From Pseudomonadota bacterium (GTDB lineage Bacteria; Myxococcota; Polyangia; Polyangiales; Polyangiaceae): DNA of 5,884 nucleotides. Location: assembly GCA_023419055.1 (NCBI GenBank), contig JAEZYO010000773.1, positions 1 to 5,884 of the forward strand, written 5' to 3'. Shown one piece after another: positions 1 to 5,070 of this stretch. The notes under the pieces were generated by a model, which saw nothing but the letters and a program-made list of their open reading frames with translations, was not told the DNA's origin and did no database searches. The translations under genes and the position numbers were made by a program. Numbering within the stretch: position 1 is the first letter of the stretch; every line of letters starts with the position of its first letter.

Positions 1-511
1 TCAAGTTGCAGCCGGCGTACGCATTCTGGACCTTCAAGAGGAGGTTGATCTCCGCCTGGTCGTCGTCGAAGTCGTACAGCGTGGCGAAGACCTCTTGATC
101 GACGCCGAACGTTTCGCTCCAAACCAAAGGAGCGCCAGCGCTCCCTTTGTCGATGAGCGTCTGCTCGTCGACCTCGAAATGCTCCGAAGCACCGATCCAA
201 GAGCGCCCGGGCGCGCCGTCTTCGCGATCGAAATCGTCGAGCAGCGCCGTCGCCGGAAAAGCGCTCGAGTTCCCGCCGCTCGACGCCGTCGACCCAGCGC
301 CTCCCGCACCATTCGACGATCCGCCTTGGCCACCGCTGCTCCCCACGCTGCCGCCGCTGCCCGTGTTGAACGAACCCCCCGTGATCGCGCTCGCGCCTGC
401 TTCGCTGCGGTTCGCGCTGCCTCCGCTGCCCGCCTGGAACGGCTCTCCTCCGCAGGCGGCACCGGAGGCGACCACGAGAACGAACGTGGAGAGTTTCGCG
501 AGCGCAGACAC
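1..511 (-). CDS. Lipoprotein with Gly/Ser linker, N-terminal part (runs off left edge)
   Basis: This minus-strand frame is open from an in-frame TGA at 530-532 to the left edge and gives about 170 residues. The best start is GTG at 509-511; the Shine-Dalgarno match before it is weak. The N-terminus has a lysine, a hydrophobic stretch and a lipobox-like GAAC followed by GG (first residues VSALAKLSTF, Cys about residue 20), so a lipid-anchored, exported protein is expected. About 60 residues of Gly/Ser/Ala-rich linker follow. A folded domain then begins with LLDDFDREDGAPGRSW and continues with acidic and aromatic strand-like segments (FGVDQEVFATLYDFDDD). That pattern resembles the opening of LamG/concanavalin A-like jelly-roll domains, but the domain is cut and this is inference. 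Base composition and the sensible signal-linker-domain order argue that this is the real frame here. The gene stands apart from the rightward activator gene and is transcribed away from it. Confidence 0.72.
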   Translation of the reverse strand, partial: MSALAKLSTFVLVVASGAACGGEPFQAGSGGSANRSEAGASAITGGSFNTGSGGSVGSSGGQGGSSNGAGGAGSTASSGGNSSAFPATALLDDFDREDGAPGRSWIGASEHFEVDEQTLIDKGSAGAPLVWSETFGVDQEVFATLYDFDDDQAEINLLLKVQNAYAGCNL

Positions 512-654
512 CGAGCTACCAAGCGTAACTCAGAAGTCGTGTCGCGCGAACCAAAACTCCCGCACACCCGCGAGGCGTAGTGACACGAAACGTCCTAGCG
601 CCAAGCGCTTACACGAGCGTTCGCTCTCGATGAAACTCCTCACGATGAACCGAC

Positions 655-1125
655 AACAGTGCTGCTGCACCGACCTTCCTCCTCACGGGTGACGACCCGC
701 TTCCGACGTTCGGTTCGAGCGGCACGGCACGAAAGAGCTTCGGCGTGCGCTCGATTCGCGGGTAGCCCCTCGCCGCGGCGGTCATCACACCCACGAACAC
801 AGCAGAGCAGAACGTCGGGGCGAAAGCCCCGTTCGAGGAGCGGGGCGACGCACCCCCGCGAGCTCCCGCGAAGGAGCGCTTCTTCCTCCGTTACTGAGGC
901 GAGATGGTGCGCGTCGGTTTCAGTTGGACTGCACCGGTACTCCTTCGAGAGCGCACTACCGCGAGGGAGAGCAACGCCTCCAACCCTGGGAGCGACCGCG
1001 ACGTTGGCGCCGAGTACGGAAACTCCTTCTAGTGAAAGGGTGAAGCTTCGAGCCGGGTGAGGCTCGCGCACGCGCCGGGGCTCGAGACGTGACCCGCGCC
1101 TTCTCGAGACGAGACGAAGACCGAG
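655..1125 (+). ncRNA. Candidate structured RNA or dispersed repeat (hairpin cluster)
   Basis: Many short, mostly perfect stems follow one another: 659-670 (GTGC/GCAC), 686-699 (CGGGT/ACCCG with a 4-base loop), 715-754 (11 bp with one bulged G, plus an inner 4-bp stem at 730-742), 816-831 (CGGGGC, GAAA loop, GCCCCG), 835-865 (6-bp stem GCGGGG/CCCCGC with an outer GAG/CTC), 915-936 (CGGT and CAGT paired with ACTG and ACCG), 1025-1039 (CCTTC, TAGT loop, GAAAGG) and 1049-1066 (CGAGCC/GGCTCG). The GNRA loop at 822-825 favours a plus-strand transcript. Short stems arise easily in GC-rich DNA, so this is a candidate only. It matches no RNA family I can name. A long untranslated leader for the downstream activator gene, or a high-copy intergenic repeat, are the alternatives. 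Confidence 0.3.
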
Positions 1126-1201
1126 CGGCACATTTACTCGTCCCGTCCCAAAATTCCCGTAATCAGTGCCCACGCACTACCTGACAGATTGAATCCGAAC
1201 G

Positions 1202-1221
1202 GCCACCGGTGGGGCGGTGGC
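1202..1221 (+). promoter_or_regulatory. Inverted repeat just upstream of the activator gene
   Basis: GCCACC at 1202-1207 pairs with GGTGGC at 1216-1221 across an 8-base loop. It overlaps a perfect 10-bp palindrome, CCACCGGTGG, at 1203-1212. It ends four bases before the Shine-Dalgarno sequence of the FHA/sigma-54 activator gene. It could be an operator (for example for autoregulation) or a leader hairpin; nothing in the sequence decides between these. Confidence 0.3.
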
Positions 1222-1224
1222 AGC

Positions 1225-1229
1225 GGGAG
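1225..1229 (+). promoter_or_regulatory. Ribosome binding site deciding the activator start
   Basis: GGGAG lies 9 bases before ATG 1239. The frame is open further upstream to GTG 1209, but that start would fall inside the inverted repeat and has no Shine-Dalgarno sequence. ATG 1239 (or the adjacent GTG 1236) is therefore preferred. Confidence 0.6.
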
Positions 1230-1238
1230 AGTGAGGTG

Positions 1239-2675
1239 ATGATCGTGAGCGATCCGTCAGGTAGAGCCGAAGTCGACCCAGCTCCCGAGCTCGAGCTCGT
1301 CATCCACGAACGCCAGGATCGCCGCTGTCTACGGCTCCCGAGGCGAGGACAGATCGTCATCGGCCGCGCTGGCGACTGCGATCTCAGCATCGAGGACCCT
1401 TCCATTTCGCGCCGTCACGCGGTCCTCCATCTGCGCTCGCTCGAGCTCGAGGACGTCGGCAGCAAGAACGGCACGCGACTCTTCGGTAAGGGCTCGGATG
1501 AACGGAGCGAGAACCCGCTCGAAGCGCTGAACGGCCCGAGCGAGAAGCTCGAGCTCGGTAGGCGTTACCCCGTCGGACTCGGCAAGGTGATGAAGCTCGG
1601 CACGGTGGTCGCGTACCTGCGCGAACGTGCGCCGGTGTCGCACACTGAACCGGTGCGCTCGGAGAGGGCTCCTTCCGACGACGATCTCGTGCTGCAGGAT
1701 CCTGCGATGCGCGAGGTCTACGACCTCGCCCTACGAGCCGCGGCCACCTCGCTCCCCGTGCTCGTGCTCGGCGAGACGGGCGTCGGCAAAGACGTGATCG
1801 CGGCCTACATCCACCGCATGTCGACGCGCCACGCGGGCCCGTTCGTGCGAGTCAACTGCGGCGCGCTCTCCGCATCGCTGCTCGAGAGCGAGTTCTTCGG
1901 CCACCAGCGAGGCGCCTTCACGGGCGCCTCCGACGCGAAGGCCGGCCTCCTCGAGCTCGGTGACGGCGGCACCGTGTTCCTCGACGAGATCGGAGAGCTC
2001 CCGCTCGCGACCCAGGTGAAGCTGCTCCACGTGCTCGAAACCGGCGAGATCACCCGCGTCGGTGGCACGCGCGCCAAGCACATCGACGTGCGCTTCGTCG
2101 CCGCGACCAATCGTGAGCTCTCGCGCGAGGTGCAGACGGGGAGCTTCCGCGCCGACCTGTATTTCCGGATCAACGGCGTCTGCCTCAAAGTCTCTCCGCT
2201 ACGCAAGCGGCCCGCGGAGATCGAGCCGCTCGCGCGCACGTTCCTGAGCCGCTTCTGTCGCAAGCACGGCTTGAAAGAGCCGGAAATCAGCGAGGCGGCG
2301 CTCGCGCACCTGCGCGCGTACGCATGGCCGGGCAACATCCGCGAGCTCAAGAACACCCTGGAGCGGGCGGCCCTCCTCTGTGGCGCAGGTCCGATCCTGC
2401 CCGCTCATTTGCCGCAAGAGGACGAGCTGTCCGATCCGGTGGGACGCGGCAGCGGCGCGCCGTTCGGCGGCTTCGGCGAAGAAGAAGTCACCACCACGCA
2501 TATCCGCCCGACCCCCGTGCAGCAGGCGCCACCCTATCAACGCATCGCCGACGCGCTGACACGGTGCGCCGGCAATCAGACGCGCGCCGCACAGTTGCTC
2601 GGCGTCTCGCGCCGCACGCTGTGCAACTGGCTCGATCAGTACGACCTTCCGCGACCGAGGAAGGGCACCCGTTAG
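1239..2675 (+). CDS. FHA-domain sigma-54-dependent transcriptional activator
   Basis: This 478-residue cytoplasmic enhancer-binding protein drives open-complex formation by sigma-54 RNA polymerase using ATP hydrolysis. An FHA domain spans about residues 20-130, with the phosphothreonine-binding signature GR (42-43), SRRH (57-60) and GSKNGT (74-79). The AAA+ sigma-54 interaction domain spans about 150-380: Walker A GETGVGKD (178-185), sigma-54-contacting loop GAFTGA (225-230), Walker B GGTVFLDE (243-250), VAATN (287-291), paired candidate arginine fingers in FRADLYFR (303-310), and sensor II WPGNIREL (363-370). A linker leads to a Fis-type HTH (about 436-466, NQTRAAQLLGVSRRTLCNWL). All key residues are present, so the protein should be active. 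There is no receiver domain. FHA domains bind phosphothreonine peptides, so input probably comes from a Ser/Thr kinase encoded elsewhere. ATG 1239 is chosen for its Shine-Dalgarno sequence. The target genes cannot be deduced; the gene converges on the lipoprotein gene that ends at 2790. Confidence 0.95.
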   Translation: MIVSDPSGRAEVDPAPELELVIHERQDRRCLRLPRRGQIVIGRAGDCDLSIEDPSISRRHAVLHLRSLELEDVGSKNGTRLFGKGSDERSENPLEALNGPSEKLELGRRYPVGLGKVMKLGTVVAYLRERAPVSHTEPVRSERAPSDDDLVLQDPAMREVYDLALRAAATSLPVLVLGETGVGKDVIAAYIHRMSTRHAGPFVRVNCGALSASLLESEFFGHQRGAFTGASDAKAGLLELGDGGTVFLDEIGELPLATQVKLLHVLETGEITRVGGTRAKHIDVRFVAATNRELSREVQTGSFRADLYFRINGVCLKVSPLRKRPAEIEPLARTFLSRFCRKHGLKEPEISEAALAHLRAYAWPGNIRELKNTLERAALLCGAGPILPAHLPQEDELSDPVGRGSGAPFGGFGEEEVTTTHIRPTPVQQAPPYQRIADALTRCAGNQTRAAQLLGVSRRTLCNWLDQYDLPRPRKGTR

Positions 2676-2686
2676 AAGAGTCCCTC

Positions 2687-2727
2687 GGCGGGCCCGAAGC
2701 CAGGTGAGCTCCGAGCCCGCCCCGTTT
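2687..2727 (+). terminator. Terminator-like hairpin between convergent genes
   Basis: GGCGGGC at 2687-2693 pairs perfectly with GCCCGCC at 2715-2721 (7 bp, 21-base loop). It begins 11 bases after the activator stop codon. Only a short T run (2725-2727) follows, and the other strand has none. It is at best a weak intrinsic terminator, although its place in a convergent gap supports the role. Confidence 0.4.
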
Positions 2728-2789
2728 CATGCACCCGACCCGCCGGACCTTCTCGACCGGCGACCTAGAGGCTTGGGGATCGTGATGGT

Positions 2790-3686
2790 CTACGGCGCGC
2801 GTTCGAGGAAGATCGTTCGATCGTCGAGCATCCCGTCCATCTCGTCATCGTGGACGTACAGGTCCACCGTGGTGAGGAGATCGGTCGTGGCGGCGTCGCA
2901 GCTCGTCGCGTCGCAGTAGCACCGCACCGAGCCCCTCATGTACACCACGTCACACGAGATCTCCTCGTCTCCGATAAAACACTTTCCGTCCACCAACTTG
3001 GTGCTTTCGGGTATGTGTCCGTACGAGCCATCGAAATGCTGGGTCGGCGTTTGCAACTTGCACCAGTCGCGCCACGGCTCGTAGCGCCCGTACTCGAACG
3101 TGAGCCGCTTCTCGCTCACGCTCGCGTTGATCACCGACTGCGGCGCACCCGGCAGTACCCCCCAACTCTTCCCGTCCTCGTCGTCTTCCCACGGGGGAGG
3201 CGTCAGCCCCGTGCTCTCGGGCGGGTAGATCGCGGCAGCATCCGTGGCGAGGGGGAGCGGCTCGCCCTCTCCGAACACGATCGTTCCGCACGGCGCTCCG
3301 TCTTGATTCAGCCCCTCGATCGTGAGGGTCACCTCGTTGCTCGAGAACGGCCCGAGTGAGTCGCCGAGGACCTGACCGACCCAAGTGCCCTTGATGTCGA
3401 GCTCCGCCCCCGAGTCGCAGACTTCGTCGTCCGGCCACACCGGAGGTATGCAGGAAAAGAGCAGGCCCCCCTCCCCGTCCTCACAAGGCGGGATGACGTC
3501 GCCCTTGCCGCTGCTTCCGCTCACCGCACCGCCTCCGCTCCCTGAAACGCCTCCGCTCCCCGAGAACACGATCGAGGCCCCGGCGCCCCCCGAGCCCGAG
3601 GAGCCCGCGTCGAGCGCTTCACCACCACAGGCCACCGCCGCCGCAAGAACCGAGAACGAAACCCCGACATGCCATGCTGATTTCAT
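2790..3686 (-). CDS. Cysteine-rich lipoprotein, last gene of the ECF cassette
   Basis: This 298-residue exported lipoprotein has a short signal peptide (MKSAWHVGVSFSVLAAAVAC) and a lipobox ending at Cys20, followed by GG. Residues 23-63 form a Gly/Ser-rich linker. The folded part (about 64-298) contains ten cysteines (68, 79, 90, 133, 209, 236, 245, 256, 258, 263), enough for five disulfides, and segments such as GTWVGQVLG (100-108) and YEPWRDWCKLQTP (202-214). It is rich in Asp, Glu, Trp and Pro and looks like a beta-rich extracytoplasmic domain. I cannot name a family; similar surface lipoproteins of unknown role are common in myxobacteria. The start is set by ATG 3684-3686 with AAGGTGG (3697-3703) 10 bases upstream. 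The gene follows the TPR-like membrane gene by 50 bases on the same strand and is probably cotranscribed. It may be an envelope partner or target of the sigma factor system. Confidence 0.85.
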   Translation of the reverse strand: MKSAWHVGVSFSVLAAAVACGGEALDAGSSGSGGAGASIVFSGSGGVSGSGGGAVSGSSGKGDVIPPCEDGEGGLLFSCIPPVWPDDEVCDSGAELDIKGTWVGQVLGDSLGPFSSNEVTLTIEGLNQDGAPCGTIVFGEGEPLPLATDAAAIYPPESTGLTPPPWEDDEDGKSWGVLPGAPQSVINASVSEKRLTFEYGRYEPWRDWCKLQTPTQHFDGSYGHIPESTKLVDGKCFIGDEEISCDVVYMRGSVRCYCDATSCDAATTDLLTTVDLYVHDDEMDGMLDDRTIFLERAP

Positions 3687-3689
3687 CGA

Positions 3690-3708
3690 ATCGAAACCAC
3701 CTTTCGAT
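3690..3708 (-). promoter_or_regulatory. Perfect inverted repeat with the Shine-Dalgarno in its loop
   Basis: On the coding strand, ATCGAAA, GGTGG and TTTCGAT follow one another: a perfect 7-bp inverted repeat around a 5-base loop that is the core of the lipoprotein's Shine-Dalgarno sequence. The start codon begins three bases after the repeat. As RNA this hairpin could hold or expose the ribosome binding site; as DNA it could be an operator for an internal promoter. The stem is AT-richer than its surroundings. Confidence 0.5.
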
Positions 3709-3736
3709 GATCACTTGATCGCGGCTGCGAGATCCA

Positions 3737-4483
3737 TCACGGAACTTTTCCGAGAGCGTTCTCGATCGAGTCGAGCAGCATGCTCTTCGGGTAGCGGCGC
3801 TCGAACTCCGACGCCCTGGTCACCGCCAGGTCGCGCTGTCCCGACGCGATCAGCGCCTTGATCTCGAGAGCTTCACGCTCTTGGGTGAGGAGGCTCTTCG
3901 GGAAGGTGCGAGAATGCTCCTGGAGGAGCGCCCGAGCGCGCGCCGGATCGCCGCCGGCGAGGGCACGCCGAGCGCGATCGAGGAGCGCGACGTCGGGATC
4001 GAGCTCGCCGGGCCGCTCGTCGACCGCCGCGACCGCCGGAGGCTCGGCCGCTGCAGGAGGCGACGCGGAGGGCGTCCTGGCAGCGCTCATCGGCGTCCGC
4101 GGCTGCGAGCTCAGGGCCTCGACCGCCGAAGGCGCGGGGGGCAGAGCCATCACTCTCGGGGGTGACTGACGCTCCACGCGCCGCTCCAGGTACACGATCT
4201 TGGTCTCGGGCGGAGGAGCCAGCGCGGCGTGCGCCGTGGCGCCGGCCATGCCGCCCACCGCGAGGCCTATCGTCACGAGCGCGATCGCCGGAACGCCGCC
4301 CGCTGCCGTCGAGGCCGCGCTCGAAAGCTCTCCGCCCGGGAGGCGGTCCGTCGCGCCGGGGGCTTCGCCAACCCCGGGGCTCGCCAGCGCCGCTCCGAGC
4401 CTGTCTCGAACCCGCGCACGAACCTCGGCCCGAGCGCCCGACGGGGAGCGAAGCTCCCGCAAAAGATCCTCTTCGAACGTCAT
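3737..4483 (-). CDS. Single-pass membrane protein with TPR-like C-terminus, candidate sigma regulator
   Basis: This 248-residue protein has a short charged N-terminal part (1-62, starting MTFEEDLLRELRSPSGARAE), one membrane segment (about 64-88, rich in Ala, Gly, Val, Ile), and a Pro/Ala-rich spacer (about 89-160). The C-terminal helical region (163-243) includes ARRALAGGDPARARALLQEH and two similar FPKS/YPKS turns (194-197, 231-234), as in tetratricopeptide-type repeats. The N-terminus is probably cytoplasmic and the repeats periplasmic. Its ATG (4481-4483) overlaps the sigma factor's TGA (4480-4482) by ATGA, so translation is probably coupled. A membrane protein directly downstream of an ECF sigma gene is often its anti-sigma factor. 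However, this one contains no cysteine and no HxxxCxxC zinc motif, so a regulatory role is inferred from position and topology only. It could instead be an envelope scaffold protein. Confidence 0.85.
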   Translation of the reverse strand: MTFEEDLLRELRSPSGARAEVRARVRDRLGAALASPGVGEAPGATDRLPGGELSSAASTAAGGVPAIALVTIGLAVGGMAGATAHAALAPPPETKIVYLERRVERQSPPRVMALPPAPSAVEALSSQPRTPMSAARTPSASPPAAAEPPAVAAVDERPGELDPDVALLDRARRALAGGDPARARALLQEHSRTFPKSLLTQEREALEIKALIASGQRDLAVTRASEFERRYPKSMLLDSIENALGKVP

Positions 4484-5070
4484 CGTCGTCTCCGTTCGAG
4501 GCGCTGCGCCGCCTGCGTGAAATCAGCGCGCGCGAGGCGCAACCGCGAGTACGCCGTGGCGACGGGGATCCCGAGCGTCGCCGCGACCTCCGGAATCGAC
4601 ACGCCGTCGAGCTCGTGCAGGATGAAGACCGCGCGCCTGCCGAGCTCGAGGGTCTCGAGCGCTGACTGCGCGAGCGCCAGGCGTTCTCGGACGGCAAGCT
4701 GCTCCCCGGGTCCCCCGGCGGGATCGACGAGCTCGAGCCCCTCCGTCGAAGTCTCGGCCCTCCGGCGGCTACGGCGCCGGTGGTCGGAAGCCATCCTGAA
4801 CGCGAAGCCGAACAGCCAGGGCTTGATGGGTCGCGACGGCTCGTACCGCTCGTAAGCCCTGAAAACCTGCAAGAAGGTGTCGTGGGTCACGTCCTCGAGA
4901 TCCACGTTCGAGACGCCGAGGCGGCGGAGCGAGTTCCACACGTAGTCGAAATGCTCTTCGAACAGAGCCTGAGGCTCGGGTCGAACCGCTTCCCCGACGA
5001 GAGGAAGGGCGAGCGCAGCGGCGGATTCTGGCTCCACTAACCGGATTTGGTCGAGACCATCCCGTTCCAT
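4480..5070 (-). CDS. ECF-family RNA polymerase sigma factor
   Basis: This 196-residue group IV sigma factor directs RNA polymerase to alternative promoters. Region 2 spans about residues 35-100: LFEEHFDYVWNSLRRLG, then the conserved DLEDVTHDTFLQVFRAY (57-73) and PIKPWLFGFAFRMASDHRRR (81-100), which contact core polymerase and the -10 element. A variable linker (101-127) leads to region 4 (about 128-185): LETLELGRRAVFILHELDGVSIPEVA, then ATLGIPVATAYSRLRLARADF, the helix-turn-helix for the -35 element. There is no extra C-terminal domain beyond a basic tail. The start is either ATG 5068-5070 (TGATG overlap with the upstream stop) or the adjacent GTG 5071-5073; both give coupled translation, and ATG is preferred. 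The cognate regulator is probably encoded by a neighbour. The cassette promoter lies off the window, so autoregulation cannot be judged. Confidence 0.95.
   Translation of the reverse strand: MERDGLDQIRLVEPESAAALALPLVGEAVRPEPQALFEEHFDYVWNSLRRLGVSNVDLEDVTHDTFLQVFRAYERYEPSRPIKPWLFGFAFRMASDHRRRSRRRAETSTEGLELVDPAGGPGEQLAVRERLALAQSALETLELGRRAVFILHELDGVSIPEVAATLGIPVATAYSRLRLARADFTQAAQRLERRRR

Larger units (their letters stand above)
512..1238. other. Gene-free intergenic region, about 730 bases
   Basis: No frame here reads like a protein. The longest open frames (minus 640-1173, plus 659-1060) are Arg/Ser-rich without recognisable domains. By hand count, 25 of the first 40 codons of the minus frame end in G or C, against 37 of 40 in a sample of the neighbouring activator gene (1716-1835). 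The left part (512-655) should hold the promoter of the leftward lipoprotein gene and the right part (about 1130-1238) that of the rightward activator gene. I found no confident -35/-10 or -24/-12 box in either. The middle is rich in hairpins and is listed separately. Confidence 0.6.

Noticed and set aside
34..567. Open frames antisense to or shifted from the left lipoprotein (minus 34-567, plus 95-580, plus 147-692)
   Set aside because: All are Arg- or Pro-rich shadows. The frame starting at GTG 511 has the signal peptide, linker and folded-domain pattern.
597..626. Two small hairpins, AGCGC/GCGCT and GAGCG/CGCTC
   Set aside because: The stems are 5 bp with very small loops, common by chance at this GC content, and they lack a T run to act as a terminator.
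628..649. Direct repeat CGATGAA (628-634 and 643-649)
   Set aside because: There are only two 7-base copies with no further periodicity, so it is not an array or a convincing binding site.
512..720. Sigma-54 -24/-12 promoter upstream of the left lipoprotein
   Set aside because: I looked for GG and GC 10 bases apart within the TGGCAC-N5-TTGC context on the minus strand and found no acceptable match.
659..1060. Plus-strand open frame of 133 codons in the intergenic region
   Set aside because: It has low-complexity Arg/Ser/Thr composition and no domain, and it lies across from the other open frame. Long random frames are expected at this GC content.
1133..1165. TTTACT and TAATCA as a sigma-70 promoter for the activator gene
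   Set aside because: The spacer is 21 bases and the second box matches poorly, so it does not make a credible promoter.
640..1173. Minus-strand open frame of 177 codons in the intergenic region
   Set aside because: It starts at a plausible ATG but has no good ribosome binding site or recognisable domain, is Arg/Ser-rich, and has much weaker third-position GC bias than its neighbours. It overlies the hairpin cluster.
3873..4697. Long minus-strand frame of 274 codons across the sigma factor and membrane gene
   Set aside because: It is an extremely Arg/Ser-rich frame shadow of two well-supported coupled genes.
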